DNA of 64,000 bases. Source: Pseudobutyrivibrio sp. MD2005 (lineage in GTDB: Bacteria > Bacillota > Clostridia > Lachnospirales > Lachnospiraceae). The stretch covers positions 1-64,000 of the forward strand of contig NZ_JHXE01000022.1 of assembly GCF_000621865.1 (NCBI RefSeq). Direction: 5' to 3'. Shown piece by piece: positions 1 through 8,727 of this stretch. The position numbers and the translations under genes are program-made. The notes beneath the pieces were generated by a model that saw nothing but the letters and a program-made list of their open reading frames with translations, was not told the DNA's origin and did not search any database. The stretch's first letter is position 1. Each line of letters opens with the position of its first letter.

Positions 1-75
<75 letters not shown>

Positions 76-254
76 AAAGTTTAATTCCGAATCAGTATAA
101 AACTGACTTGTTTACTAATAAAGGTTTCGTTTCATTAAGAAACTTAAATGAATTTCAAGGATACATGTTTTAAAAACTTGTATTAATTCAAGGTTTGTTT
201 CACTGTTCAGTTATCAATCTTCGCTTTGTTGTTGTCTTCAGCAGCAACTCGTTT

Positions 255-283
255 ATACTACCACGACGCCAGCTGTTTGTCAA
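255..283 (-). promoter_or_regulatory. rRNA operon promoter P3 (nearest to 16S)
   Basis: On the minus strand a perfect -35 TTGACA (278-283) is separated by exactly 17 bp from a -10 TAGTAT (255-260). It lies about 180 bp upstream of the 16S gene and reads toward it. It is the third of three tandem sigma-A type promoters and shares the sequence TTGACAAACA with P2. Confidence 0.85.
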
Positions 284-345
284 CAACTTTTTTTTGAATC
301 TTCTTTCGAAAATTCATTGCTTTTCTCTTTCGAGTCAGCTTTAAA

Positions 346-374
346 ATAGTATCATCTAGAAGCTTGTTTGTCAA
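346..374 (-). promoter_or_regulatory. rRNA operon promoter P2
   Basis: On the minus strand TTGACA (369-374) and TACTAT (346-351) are separated by 17 bp. The element sits 91 bp upstream of P3 and has the same orientation. The first ten bases, TTGACAAACA, are identical to P3, suggesting duplication of the promoter. Confidence 0.85.
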
Positions 375-434
375 GCACTATTTACTATTTTTTATTGCTG
401 TTTCAGTGAGCATCCCTCACGCGACAGCTTGTAT

Positions 435-464
435 ATAATATCAAAAGCCACTGCTTCATGTCAA
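435..464 (-). promoter_or_regulatory. rRNA operon promoter P1 (distal)
   Basis: On the minus strand TTGACA (459-464) is followed, after an 18-bp spacer, by TATTAT (435-440). It is the most distal of the three tandem promoters driving the rRNA operon and begins just downstream of the tRNA-Ser terminator. Confidence 0.8.
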
Positions 465-524
465 CATCTTTTTCTTAATTTTTCCATCTATTTGCAATCA
501 CCTTTTATAGAGGCAATGTGGAAA

Positions 525-555
525 TAAAAAAGCCTTCAGGCTAAACCTGAAGGCT
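525..555 (-). terminator. Rho-independent terminator of tRNA-Ser
   Basis: A perfect 10-bp stem AGCCTTCAGG (531-540) pairs with 546-555 around a 5-nt loop. On the minus strand the hairpin is followed by a run of T (positions 530-525). It starts immediately behind the tRNA-Ser 3' end and insulates it from the rRNA promoters. Confidence 0.92.
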
Positions 556-559
556 TTAA

Positions 560-645
560 CGGAGAGGGTGGGATTCGAACCCACGCGCCCTTGCGGACAA
601 ACGGTTTTCAAGACCGCCTCGTTATGACCACTTCGATACCTCTCC
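560..645 (-). tRNA. tRNA-Ser (anticodon UGA)
   Basis: The minus strand folds as a class II tRNA: acceptor GGAGAGG (645-639) pairs with CCTCTCC (567-561), discriminator G is at 560, the anticodon stem GGTCT/AAACC region carries loop CTTGAAA with anticodon TGA, a variable arm contains GTCCGCAAGGGC, and the T arm GTGGGTTCGAATCCCAC is canonical. CCA is not encoded. It has its own consensus promoter and terminator, so it is a monocistronic unit. Confidence 0.96.
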
Positions 646-677
646 ATGGAAGTTTAGTTCTCTCGAACACGAATAGT

Positions 678-706
678 ATAATATCATCTGAGCATTCGTA
701 TGTCAA
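678..706 (-). promoter_or_regulatory. tRNA-Ser promoter
   Basis: Minus-strand TTGACA (701-706), a 17-bp spacer and TATTAT (678-683) lie about 33 bp upstream of the tRNA-Ser 5' end. The strength and spacing fit a stable-RNA promoter. Confidence 0.88.
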
Positions 707-768
707 CAGAAATCCATAAGTTTTTTGTAAAAATCTAGAATTCAGAAAATTACGACGATAGCCTAATT

Positions 769-1458
769 TTAGCGACGACTTCTAAGGATAGCTTCGCCAA
801 AAGCAGCGTCCTCTGGAGTGGTTACTTTTATGTTTGTATAAGAGCCTTGTATCATATGTACATCGTGATCTGTAGCAAGTTCCACAATCATTGCATCATC
901 TGTAATTGTGGTATCAGCATTAGGAATCACTTTATCATATGCTCCACGAATAAGATTATATTCAAAGCATTGAGGAGTCTGCACAATCCACACATTGCTT
1001 CTATCAGGCGTATCCAACACTTTTCTATGGTCGTCAGTGAGCTTAACTGTATCTTTTGTAGGCATACCAACAACACAGGACTCATATAAAGCTACCGCAG
1101 ACATGCATCTATGTATAATGTCTACAGAAACAAATGCTCTTGCACAATCATGAATAAGAACATAACCATCATTTATCGCCTTTAATCCAGCATATACAGA
1201 ATCATATCGTTCTTCTCCACCTTCTACAATTGCAATGCACTTATCAATATGATATCTCTCGATAATTTCCTTACGACATTTTTCTACATCTCCAGGCGCA
1301 ACCACAAGTACTATTTGAGTTACTTTGCTCTCCTGAAAAGTGCGCAGACAATGAGACATAAGAGGAGCGCCACCTATATTCATATATTGCTTTGGAATCT
1401 CCTGTTCCATTCTTTTGCCGCTGCCTGCTGCAAGTACAATCGCCGTGAATTTATTCAT
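769..1458 (-). CDS. ispD: 2-C-methyl-D-erythritol 4-phosphate cytidylyltransferase
   Basis: This 229-residue protein matches IspD, the cytoplasmic enzyme of the MEP isoprenoid pathway that joins CTP to methylerythritol 4-phosphate. The nucleotide-binding motif LAAGSGKR lies at residues 9-16, followed by the family segments IPKQY, VLVVAPGD, VEGGEERYDSVYAGL, VLIHDCARAFV and, near the C-terminus, NIKVTTPEDAAFGEAIL. Length is typical of the family. It ends a run of minus-strand genes that starts upstream of tsaE, and lies only 1 bp downstream of the tsaD stop, so it is probably co-transcribed with tsaD. No terminator is evident behind it before the tRNA-Ser promoter. Confidence 0.95.
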   Translation of the reverse strand: MNKFTAIVLAAGSGKRMEQEIPKQYMNIGGAPLMSHCLRTFQESKVTQIVLVVAPGDVEKCRKEIIERYHIDKCIAIVEGGEERYDSVYAGLKAINDGYVLIHDCARAFVSVDIIHRCMSAVALYESCVVGMPTKDTVKLTDDHRKVLDTPDRSNVWIVQTPQCFEYNLIRGAYDKVIPNADTTITDDAMIVELATDHDVHMIQGSYTNIKVTTPEDAAFGEAILRSRR

Positions 1459-1459
1459 A

Positions 1460-2485
1460 TTATCTTTCTCCTAATTTAAGGTTAGGTATTGCGTTTAAAT
1501 CCCATCCATCAAACTTGCCTGCTAAATATTCATAATAAGCTGCTGCACCTATCATCGCCGCATTATCCGTGCAAAGAATTGGAGATGGATGATAAAACTT
1601 CACACCTTTGCCTTCGCACATCTTTTCCATTGCAGCTCTGAGAGTTTGATTAGATGCAACTCCACCTGCAATAGCAAATTTATCCATGCCAAATTCATCT
1701 ATTGCCATAGCAGCATGTTCGCACAAAGTATCAATTACAGTTTGCTGGAAAGAAGCAGCTATATCTTTATCATTGATAGCCTCCCCTTTCATCTGCGCAC
1801 CATTAATATAATTTAAAACCTGAGATTTTAAACCGCTAAATGAAAAATCATACACGCCATCAGACACTTTTGGTCTGGTAAATTGGATAGCAAATGGATC
1901 ACCTTCGTGGGCAGCTTTTTCTATCTTAGGTCCACCTGGATAGCCCAAGCCTATAGCTCTGGCAACCTTATCAAAAGCTTCTCCAGCTGCATCATCTCTG
2001 GTACGTCCTAATATTTCGTATTTACCATAATCAACAACACGCACCAAATGTGTATGACCACCAGAAACAACGAGACATAAAAATGGCGGTTTTAATTCCT
2101 TATTTTCGATGTAATTAGCGCTAATATGACCTTCTATATGATGAACACCAATAAGAGGCTTGCCAGTAGCAAAAGCTATAGCCTTCGCCTCAGCAACCCC
2201 CACCAAAAGAGCACCAACTAATCCAGGACCATAAGTAACTGCTATGGCATCCATATCCTCTAATCCCATATCAGCTTCTTCCAATGCCTGTTCAATAACC
2301 TGATTGATTCGTTCTATATGCTTTCTAGAAGCAATTTCAGGTACTACTCCACCATACAGTGTATGTAAAGGTATCTGTGTAGATATAACATTGCTTCTAA
2401 CATCTCTTCCATTTACAACAACAGCAGCAGCTGTTTCATCACAAGAGCTTTCTATTGCAAGTATTTTAATTTCTTTAGTATCCAT
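1460..2485 (-). CDS. tsaD: tRNA N6-adenosine threonylcarbamoyltransferase
   Basis: TsaD transfers the threonylcarbamoyl group to A37 of ANN-decoding tRNAs (t6A), together with TsaB and TsaE, both of which are encoded nearby. The 341-residue protein begins with the ASKHA nucleotide-binding signature [11 protein letters not shown] (residues 11-21) and carries the metal-binding HHIEGH motif at 115-120, plus GGHTHLV and the late AGGVASNQ and CTDNAAMIG segments. Length and motifs are standard. The start overlaps the end of the upstream membrane-anchored protein by 11 bp, suggesting translational coupling. Confidence 0.97.
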   Translation of the reverse strand: MDTKEIKILAIESSCDETAAAVVVNGRDVRSNVISTQIPLHTLYGGVVPEIASRKHIERINQVIEQALEEADMGLEDMDAIAVTYGPGLVGALLVGVAEAKAIAFATGKPLIGVHHIEGHISANYIENKELKPPFLCLVVSGGHTHLVRVVDYGKYEILGRTRDDAAGEAFDKVARAIGLGYPGGPKIEKAAHEGDPFAIQFTRPKVSDGVYDFSFSGLKSQVLNYINGAQMKGEAINDKDIAASFQQTVIDTLCEHAAMAIDEFGMDKFAIAGGVASNQTLRAAMEKMCEGKGVKFYHPSPILCTDNAAMIGAAAYYEYLAGKFDGWDLNAIPNLKLGER

Positions 2486-3059
2486 TTATTTCATCCTCTG
2501 TGGATAATCTCCATGTAAGGATTTTCCAATTGCCATTAGCATCTTTTCTAAGGCAAAAATCCTCATAGGTTCTATCGTATGAGCTTCCCTCTCTGATAAA
2601 GTAATATGTAGAGAGAAAAGCACAATCATTTCCATTAACTTTCTTATATTGTACTTCGTTGGAATCGCTTACTGAACTAGAAACGATAGTTCTGGAGCGA
2701 TTTCGATAATCTTCGATTTCTAATGAGAGCGAGGCAAGATAAGTGTCCTTTGGATTATATTGTAGCAGTTCATCATCCATAAGCATTCTAGCTTGATCAG
2801 CCATCTTCTCTAGCTCACCTTGAGTATATTCTTCTGAATAATACGCAGCAATAATACGATTGTACCATTTAACTACAGCTCGCGGTGTAGCTGGATAATC
2901 CTTCACAAAATTCTTTGAGATAATAGCCTGCACTTCAGACAACTCAACATTATCTTGCGATGAGGTGGCATCGTTTCGGCGTGACAAGTAAGTATAGTAC
3001 CCCACAATCAGAGATACCATACAGATAATTGCTATTCCAATACGCAACACCTTTTTCAT
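2475..3059 (-). CDS. Membrane-anchored protein of unknown function (DUF6715-like)
   Basis: This 194-residue protein has an N-terminal hydrophobic segment (about residues 5-24, [20 protein letters not shown]) that would act as a signal anchor, followed by an acidic extracytoplasmic domain. It resembles small Lachnospiraceae proteins I remember as DUF6715; that assignment is from memory and not checked. The soluble part contains [19 protein letters not shown] and ends with a segment that looks like an NTF2/SnoaL-type fold ([11 protein letters not shown]), which is inference. It sits between rnz (2 bp upstream) and tsaD (11-bp overlap) in the same transcription unit. Confidence 0.75.
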   Translation of the reverse strand: MKKVLRIGIAIICMVSLIVGYYTYLSRRNDATSSQDNVELSEVQAIISKNFVKDYPATPRAVVKWYNRIIAAYYSEEYTQGELEKMADQARMLMDDELLQYNPKDTYLASLSLEIEDYRNRSRTIVSSSVSDSNEVQYKKVNGNDCAFLSTYYFIREGSSYDRTYEDFCLRKDANGNWKILTWRLSTEDEINGY

Positions 3060-3060
3060 A

Positions 3061-3972
3061 CTACTCCTCCGAAAAATCTAGCTCTAAAAACTTTCCGTCC
3101 TCTCCCAAATAGGCTTGCTGAAAAATATCGCAAACCGCTTTCATATACTTTTTATGCCCAGTCATTGATGGAGAAAAATGTGTAAGCCACAATTCGCCAA
3201 CATTAGCATCCTTAGCCACTTTTGCAGCCTCATAAAAAGTCATATGCTTATTCTGTCTCGCCTTTGCAAGCTTTTCTTCTTCTGCGTACATGCCTTCGCA
3301 TATTAGCAAGTCTGACTCGCTGGCAGCATCAACAAGAGATTTTGTAGGTCGTGTATCTGTACAATAAGTGACCTTAAGCCCCTTTCTTGCCTGCCCCATA
3401 ACCATATCTGGCGTATAGGTTTTGCCTTCATGCTCTACCGTATTTCCCTTTTGAAGCGGATTCCATAGAGTAACAGGAAGCCCAAGACTCTTGGCTTTTT
3501 CTACATCAAACCTGCCCTTTCTTGGAATGCTAACCGAATATCCATAGCACAAAACATTATGGTTAACCTTAAATGCATGAACATGGTATCCCATTATTTC
3601 AAACTCTTCATCATCTGATGTAAGCTCGTGAAATTTAATTTCAAAAGGAAGCTCTGGCGCAATAACTCTAAGCGAATTAACCACTCGCGTCAGCCCCTTT
3701 GGACCGATTATTGTGATAGGTTCAGTCCTATCTGAATTGCCCATCGATAAAAGAAATCCAGGCAATCCACTAATGTGATCGGCATGATAATGAGTAAAGC
3801 AAATGATTGAAATAGGATTAGGCGAAAAGCCTGCCTCTCTCAGGGCAACCTGTGTGCCTTCACCACAATCTATTAGCAAACCCTCGCCATTAAATCTAAG
3901 TAGGCAAGAGGTAAGCCATCTATTAGGAAGCGGCATCATGCCTGCCGTTCCCAACAAACAAACATCTAACAT
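3061..3972 (-). CDS. rnz: Ribonuclease Z
   Basis: RNase Z is the endonuclease that trims tRNA 3' trailers. The 303-residue protein starts with the metallo-beta-lactamase fold and shows the zinc motif HYHADH (H61, H63, D65, H66), the upstream LLIDCGEGTQ strand (33-42), CTDTRPT in the middle, and LTHFSP near the C-terminus as the last metal ligand region. Length is typical for the short form. Both tRNAs in this window lack an encoded CCA, which fits a need for RNase Z. It lies within the t6A/tRNA-processing cluster, 39 bp downstream of rimI. Confidence 0.95.
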   Translation of the reverse strand: MLDVCLLGTAGMMPLPNRWLTSCLLRFNGEGLLIDCGEGTQVALREAGFSPNPISIICFTHYHADHISGLPGFLLSMGNSDRTEPITIIGPKGLTRVVNSLRVIAPELPFEIKFHELTSDDEEFEIMGYHVHAFKVNHNVLCYGYSVSIPRKGRFDVEKAKSLGLPVTLWNPLQKGNTVEHEGKTYTPDMVMGQARKGLKVTYCTDTRPTKSLVDAASESDLLICEGMYAEEEKLAKARQNKHMTFYEAAKVAKDANVGELWLTHFSPSMTGHKKYMKAVCDIFQQAYLGEDGKFLELDFSEE

Positions 3973-4011
3973 CTATAAATCCTTTCAAGTATGACTCTCG
4001 CTTGTTATGTA

Positions 4012-4458
4012 TTATTCTTCCAGATGAAGCGACATGCAAATTGCATCTTCTATCGGATCCGAATAAAAATACTTACGCTTTCCGATTTCTTCGAAGCCTA
4101 TGCGAGAGTATAATGCCTGGGCCGCGGTATTGCTAACGCGAACCTCTAGAAATATGGTGTCTACTTTATGAGCCTTCAGCTGTCTGATAGCTTCGTTCAT
4201 AAGGCTTTTTCCTACACCTCTTTTGCGATAACTTTCTGCAACAACAATATCCGGAAGCTCGCATTCAGGTGGAGTAAGATAAAACACTGCAAATCCAGCT
4301 ATATTATCACCATCTGCCGCCACCATTATAAATGCATGGTCTGAGTTGATTGCTTCAAGATAATTATCTTTATTCCAAGGGCTGCTCATTGAAGCCACCT
4401 CTATGGCAACTATCGCATCAACATCAGCCTCTGTCGCAAACCTATATGTAAAAGCCAT
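4012..4458 (-). CDS. rimI: Ribosomal protein S18 alanine N-acetyltransferase-like GNAT
   Basis: This 148-residue GNAT enzyme contains the acetyl-CoA binding signature ESYRKRGVGKSLM in the middle of the protein, and the C-terminal FLEVRVSNTAAQALYSRIGFEEIGKRKYF region typical of RimI (written here as a region; individual motifs are VRVSN and ALYSRIGF). RimI acetylates the N-terminus of ribosomal protein S18. It follows tsaB with a 1-bp overlap, the classic tsaE-tsaB-rimI arrangement, which strengthens the assignment over a generic GNAT. Confidence 0.92.
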   Translation of the reverse strand: MAFTYRFATEADVDAIVAIEVASMSSPWNKDNYLEAINSDHAFIMVAADGDNIAGFAVFYLTPPECELPDIVVAESYRKRGVGKSLMNEAIRQLKAHKVDTIFLEVRVSNTAAQALYSRIGFEEIGKRKYFYSDPIEDAICMSLHLEE

Positions 4459-5168
4459 TAAGCCTTTCCTTCCTTTTCAAGACGTTCGCGTTCTGCCTGC
4501 GAAAGCCTTAAGTACTCTGGACGATGCTCTGCCGCTGTCTCACACTCACCATTCTTATAGTAAATGCTTCCTAAAGTTGCGACGCTTGCTGCATGCTGCT
4601 TATTAATATGAGCTGGTGCAAATCTGTATGGCACTTTAATCAAGTCTGAAATTAAATCCTTGAATACCGGAACACCATCGCCTAAAAATGTAACAGGCTG
4701 CCCATTTTTATTAATTTCATCAGCAATTTCATGAAAATCTACAGCGCACTGTTCTCTGATTGTATTAAATGAACCATCATCTAAAAATGAATATAATCCT
4801 GTGTAAACCTGGCCACGTCTAGCATCCATAATAGGACAAATTGTGCCAGCCTGTCCCCAAAGGTTGAATGCAAGGGCATCAACTGTTGGAACAGATATGA
4901 TAGGACATCCTAATGAAAGTCCTAATCCTTTGGCTGTAGCTGAAGCAATTCTAAGGCCCGTAAAAGACCCTGGCCCTGCTGCAACTGCAATTGCATCTAT
5001 GGTATTAAGATCCAAATCAATCATCTTGCCAAGAGCATCAAGCATTGGCAACAATGTCTGGGAATGAGTCTTTTTGTAACCTGTAGTGTATTCTCCTATT
5101 AAATTATCATCTTCAACAACGGCAACAGATGCTACAAGACCTGAACCGTCGATTCCTAATATCTTCAT
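4458..5168 (-). CDS. tsaB: tRNA threonylcarbamoyladenosine biosynthesis protein TsaB
   Basis: TsaB is the catalytically inactive ASKHA paralogue that dimerises with TsaD. The 236-residue protein begins MKILGIDGSG with a degenerate nucleotide-binding strand and carries the TsaB signature AAGPGSFTGLRIASATAKGL around residues 63-82, then PIMDARRGQVYTGLY. It has no HxxxH metal motif, as expected. It is 5 bp downstream of tsaE and overlaps rimI by 1 bp, forming a tight operon. Confidence 0.95.
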   Translation of the reverse strand: MKILGIDGSGLVASVAVVEDDNLIGEYTTGYKKTHSQTLLPMLDALGKMIDLDLNTIDAIAVAAGPGSFTGLRIASATAKGLGLSLGCPIISVPTVDALAFNLWGQAGTICPIMDARRGQVYTGLYSFLDDGSFNTIREQCAVDFHEIADEINKNGQPVTFLGDGVPVFKDLISDLIKVPYRFAPAHINKQHAASVATLGSIYYKNGECETAAEHRPEYLRLSQAERERLEKEGKA

Positions 5169-5173
5169 TATAG

Positions 5174-5605
5174 CTATATATGTTCTACCGTAATTTTACG
5201 GTAATCAAATCCTTTTTCTAAATTTTTCTCTATTGTAACTTTGGTGTAATGCTCCGGCAAAATCTCTTCGATTAGATTTGCCCACTCAATAAGTGATACA
5301 CCATCGCCATAAACATAATCCTCATATCCTATTTCATCCATTTCTTCGATATCGCCTATACGATATACATCAAAATGATAAAATGGAAGCCGTCCGGTAT
5401 CGTAGACCTGAACGATTGTAAATGTAGGGCTGCAAATTGGCTCGTCGATTTCTAGGCCCGTAGCAAAACCTTGCGTAAAAACAGTCTTGCCCACTCCAAG
5501 GTCGCCAATAAGCGTAAACACTTGCCCTGGATTTGCTGCACTTGCAAGCTTTTTGCCAAGTGCTTCTGTTTCTTCTGGTGAATTTGTTTCTATTATTTCT
5601 ATCAT
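5174..5605 (-). CDS. tsaE: tRNA threonylcarbamoyladenosine biosynthesis ATPase TsaE
   Basis: TsaE is the P-loop ATPase that recycles the TsaB-TsaD complex during t6A formation. In this 143-residue protein the Walker A motif GDLGVGKT is at residues 34-41, followed by FTQGFA, the conserved SPTFTIVQVY segment and HFDVYRIGD, and SLIEWANLIEE, which contains the conserved W. Length matches the family. The start overlaps the upstream YcxB-like gene by 4 bp. Confidence 0.96.
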   Translation of the reverse strand: MIEIIETNSPEETEALGKKLASAANPGQVFTLIGDLGVGKTVFTQGFATGLEIDEPICSPTFTIVQVYDTGRLPFYHFDVYRIGDIEEMDEIGYEDYVYGDGVSLIEWANLIEEILPEHYTKVTIEKNLEKGFDYRKITVEHI

Positions 5606-6108
5606 TTTATCTGTAATTTAAAATCCTCTACATGTGATTTAATGAACTCTTTAATATTATCGTATTGTCCTGCTATATCTTCCATTGGAACAATATATGC
5701 ATTAATTCTGTTGCTGTATATAAGCAGATATTCTTTCCAGGTTGAGACCTTATAGATGTACTCCCATGGCAATTCTGCTGCATCTTCTACAGCTGGCGAT
5801 GAAATCTCGATTCCATCTTCCTTAAGCTCGTAATTGAGTGGATGCTGAAAAACCTCCTGCTGCATCTGAGCTTTAACCCTAAGTTTTAAACTCATAGGAA
5901 TATACATGACGAAAATCATTGCCAATAATGGATACATAACTTTATAGATTGTAGATAAGGCTTCAAATCGCAATATCCAAACAACTATAAGTAGTACAAA
6001 AAGGACAATAGAAAAAATTCCCTGTGTTCCAGTGTAAGCATGATGTAAATTGAATCTATAGAGATCCTGTTCTTTGATTTTAGTGCTAAATTTAATATTT
6101 TGCTCCAT
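5602..6108 (-). CDS. YcxB-like membrane protein
   Basis: This 168-residue protein has two adjacent hydrophobic helices (about residues 31-49 and 54-75) and a C-terminal cytoplasmic domain. The layout resembles YcxB-family proteins, with a short N-terminus, a helical hairpin and a C-terminal beta-rich domain containing WEYIYKVSTWKEYLLIYSN. Function is unknown. It is the first gene of the tsaE-tsaB-rimI-rnz-tsaD-ispD unit; a TATAAT-like -10 lies at 6136-6141 on the minus strand, but the matching -35 is weak. The Shine-Dalgarno candidate is GGGAG. Confidence 0.75.
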   Translation of the reverse strand: MEQNIKFSTKIKEQDLYRFNLHHAYTGTQGIFSIVLFVLLIVVWILRFEALSTIYKVMYPLLAMIFVMYIPMSLKLRVKAQMQQEVFQHPLNYELKEDGIEISSPAVEDAAELPWEYIYKVSTWKEYLLIYSNRINAYIVPMEDIAGQYDNIKEFIKSHVEDFKLQIK

Positions 6109-6201
6109 GTTTCATAAATCTCCCAATTATTTATTATATTAACACATTTTCGCTGATAATAGAATTCCTATTGCCATTAACACAATAAAAAACCGCAAAT
6201 A

Positions 6202-6238
6202 CAAAAGGAGTGAGTCGAAACCCCTAACGACTCACTCC
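6202..6238 (-). terminator. Terminator downstream of tex
   Basis: A perfect 11-bp inverted repeat GGAGTGAGTCG (6207-6217 with 6228-6238) with a 10-nt loop is followed on the minus strand by CTTTTGT. The T stretch is short but the stem is very strong. It separates tex from the tsaE operon. Apart from an imperfect pair TTCTCCTA/TAGGAGAA at 6251 and 6300, nothing else is visible in 6109-6409. Confidence 0.78.
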
Positions 6239-6409
6239 CTATTAATACATTTCTCCTAAAAAGCACATTCATGTTACTTTCTCTAACTGAATATGAGTAT
6301 AGGAGAATTGTTCATAATTGTCAATGCAATAAGCATTCTATTGATACATTTTGTACAATTACTACAATTTTGATATTCCGTTTCTGTTGATGTTTACAAC
6401 AAGACTGGG

Positions 6410-8572
6410 TTATTTTTTATCTTTATTGACGTTATGCTTCATAGTTAAAGCTATACGACCCTTTTTCTCATCTACAGAAAGAACCTCAACATCAACGATA
6501 TCTCCAACCGAAACTACTTCGAGAGGATGCTTGATATATCTATCTGTCATCTGAGAAATATGGACAAGGCCATCCTGATGCACTCCGATATCTACAAATG
6601 CACCAAAATCGATAACATTTCTAACTGTACCTTTAAGCTGCATTCCAGGCTTTAAGTCCTTCATCTCAAGAACGTCGCTCTTAAGAATTGGACGTGGCAT
6701 ATCCTCACGTGGATCACGACCTGGCTTCTCAAGCTCCTTGATGATATCCTCAAGTGTCATCTCGCCAATACCAAGCTCTGTGGACAAGGCTTTGATATCC
6801 TGAATACTCTTGTGGATATCTTTTAAAGTGCCAGCCGCAATATCTTTTGTATCAAATCCAAGCTTTTCCAAAAGTGCTTTAGCTGCATCGTAGCTTTCTG
6901 GGTGAACAGCAGTAGCGTCTAATGGATTACGGCCTCCAATGATACGCATGAAACCTGCGCACTGTTCAAATGCTTTTGGTCCAAGCTTTGGCACTTTCTT
7001 AAGCTCTGCTCGAGAATTAAAACGACCATTTGATTCTCTGTATTCAACAATGTTCTTTGCAATAGTCTTATTGATACCAGAAACATATTCTAATAGAGAT
7101 GCTGAGGCAGTATTAAGATCTACACCAACTGCATTAACGCAAGTCTCTACAACACCAGCAAGTGTCTCATCAAGCTTCTTTTGATTCATATCGTGCTGAT
7201 ACTGACCAACACCCACAGACTTTGGATCAATCTTTACAAGCTCAGCAAGCGGATCCTGAAGACGGCGTGCCATAGATGTAGCTGAACGCTGTCCTACATC
7301 AAAGTTAGGGAATTCCTCAGTAGCAAACTTACTAGCAGAGTACACTGATGCTCCAGCCTCATTTACAATGACATACTCTACCTTCTCAGGAATCTCCTTT
7401 AACATATCTACGATAATCTGCTCAGACTCACGGCTGGCAGTACCATTTCCAAGAGAGATTAATGATACATTGTATTTCTTAATAAGGGCTTTAATTACTT
7501 TTTTAGTTTCTTCAACCTTATTCTGTGGCGCAGTTGGATATACAACTGTTGTATCTAATACCTTTCCTGTGGCATCTACGATAGCGATTTTACATCCTGT
7601 ACGGAAAGCTGGATCCCAGCCAAGTACGTTGCGGCCTGCGATTGGAGGCTGCATAAGAAGCTGTGTAAGGTTCTTGCCGAACACCTTGATAGCTCCATCT
7701 TCCGCTGTTTCTGTAAGGTTTCCTCTAATTTCATTTTCGATAGATGGTGCGATAAGTCTAGTGTAAGCATCCTCGATTGTTGTTGTTAATGCCTGATTCG
7801 TATTTACGTTATCACGGCTGATAACCTTCTTTTCAAGGTAGCGTAAAATATCTTCTACAGGTGCTTCGATGCTAACCTTAAGGATCTTTTCCTTTTCACC
7901 ACGGTTAAGCGCAAGAATACGATGGCCTGGAAGCTTAGCAATTGCTTCATCATAATCGTAATAGTTTTCGTATACTGATTCAGCTTCAGCATCCTTTGCC
8001 TTTGAAATGATTCGACCGTTTTTAAATGTCTTTTCTCTAATCCAAGTACGATAATCAGCATCATCAGAGATAGCTTCGGCAATAATGTCGCAAGCGCCTG
8101 CAATAGCTTCCTCTGGAGTGTTAACTTCTTTTTCTGGATTGATAAATGCCTTGGCTTCTTCCTCAAGTGACTTATCTGTCATCTGAAGAATGATAATATT
8201 AGCTAGTGGCTCTAAGCCCTTTTCCTTTGCAATAGTTGCACGTGTACGTCTCTTTGGACGATAAGGACGATATAAATCATCAACAGCGACCTGTGTTGTC
8301 GCCTCAAGAATAGCCTTCTTAAGCTCTTCTGTGAGTTTTCCCTGCTCTTCAATAGAAGCAAGGCATGTTGCTTTTTTCTCTTCCAGATTACGTAAATACG
8401 TTAATCTCTCGGCAAGAGTACGAAGCTGCTCATCATTAAGCCCGCCAGTAGCTTCCTTTCTATATCTTGAAATAAAAGGAACTGTATTTCCTTCATCTAA
8501 TAATTTAACTGCTGCATCTACCTGCGCAACGCGCACTTGTAATTCTGATGCAATCTGTTTTGTAATGTCCAT
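6410..8572 (-). CDS. tex: Tex-family S1 RNA-binding transcription accessory protein
   Basis: Tex is a conserved cytoplasmic nucleic-acid-binding factor linked to transcription and RNA surveillance. The 720-residue length is typical. The N-terminal helical region (TVPFISRYRKEATGGL) is followed by the YqgF-like domain with DPAFRTGCKIAIVD and SLGNGTASRESE, tandem helix-hairpin-helix segments (KLGPKAFEQCAGF and nearby), and a C-terminal S1 domain (about residues 635-710) with GTVRNVIDFGAFVDIG and DGLVHISQM. It stands alone between two strong terminators. It starts with ATG at 8572 behind an AGAGAG-type ribosome site. Confidence 0.96.
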   Translation of the reverse strand: MDITKQIASELQVRVAQVDAAVKLLDEGNTVPFISRYRKEATGGLNDEQLRTLAERLTYLRNLEEKKATCLASIEEQGKLTEELKKAILEATTQVAVDDLYRPYRPKRRTRATIAKEKGLEPLANIIILQMTDKSLEEEAKAFINPEKEVNTPEEAIAGACDIIAEAISDDADYRTWIREKTFKNGRIISKAKDAEAESVYENYYDYDEAIAKLPGHRILALNRGEKEKILKVSIEAPVEDILRYLEKKVISRDNVNTNQALTTTIEDAYTRLIAPSIENEIRGNLTETAEDGAIKVFGKNLTQLLMQPPIAGRNVLGWDPAFRTGCKIAIVDATGKVLDTTVVYPTAPQNKVEETKKVIKALIKKYNVSLISLGNGTASRESEQIIVDMLKEIPEKVEYVIVNEAGASVYSASKFATEEFPNFDVGQRSATSMARRLQDPLAELVKIDPKSVGVGQYQHDMNQKKLDETLAGVVETCVNAVGVDLNTASASLLEYVSGINKTIAKNIVEYRESNGRFNSRAELKKVPKLGPKAFEQCAGFMRIIGGRNPLDATAVHPESYDAAKALLEKLGFDTKDIAAGTLKDIHKSIQDIKALSTELGIGEMTLEDIIKELEKPGRDPREDMPRPILKSDVLEMKDLKPGMQLKGTVRNVIDFGAFVDIGVHQDGLVHISQMTDRYIKHPLEVVSVGDIVDVEVLSVDEKKGRIALTMKHNVNKDKK

Positions 8573-8640
8573 GTTGTAACTCTCTTTCTTTATAATTGAA
8601 CCCTTTGATAAGTATATTCAAATTATGTATATAATTGCAA

Positions 8641-8678
8641 GTACAAAGAAGCTCACGGACAAAATCCGTGAGCTTCTT
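8641..8678 (-). terminator. Terminator of the glycerol oxidation genes
   Basis: A 14-bp perfect stem AAGAAGCTCACGGA (8646-8659) pairs with 8665-8678 around a 5-nt loop, and the minus strand continues into TGTAC. It lies just beyond the DUF1667 gene and a short GC-rich repeat. Confidence 0.82.
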
Positions 8679-8680
8679 GA

Positions 8681-8726
8681 CCCTCATCAGTCACCTGCGG
8701 TGACAGCTTCTCCCATAGGGAGAAGC
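8681..8726 (-). repeat. REP-like double-hairpin element
   Basis: Two nested hairpins lie side by side: TCACC-TGC-GGTGA (8691-8703) and GCTTCTCCC-ATA-GGGAGAAGC (8706-8726). The layout CCCTCATCAGTCACC...GGTGACAGCTTC...GAAGCC resembles a palindromic intergenic repeat that I recall from many gut Clostridia genomes; this is recollection. It directly abuts the stop codon of the DUF1667 gene (8728-8730) and precedes the terminator. It has no second copy in the window. Confidence 0.55.
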
Positions 8727-8727
8727 C

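Noticed and set aside
6251-6307. Inverted pair TTCTCCTA / TAGGAGAA as operator or riboswitch
   Set aside because: The arms are 8 bp with a 41-bp gap and no supporting context; chance is likely in this A/T-rich spacer.
7576-7770. Alternative-frame ORFs inside tex, glpK, whiA and others
   Set aside because: They lie fully inside strongly supported genes in other frames and lack ribosome sites and family resemblance.
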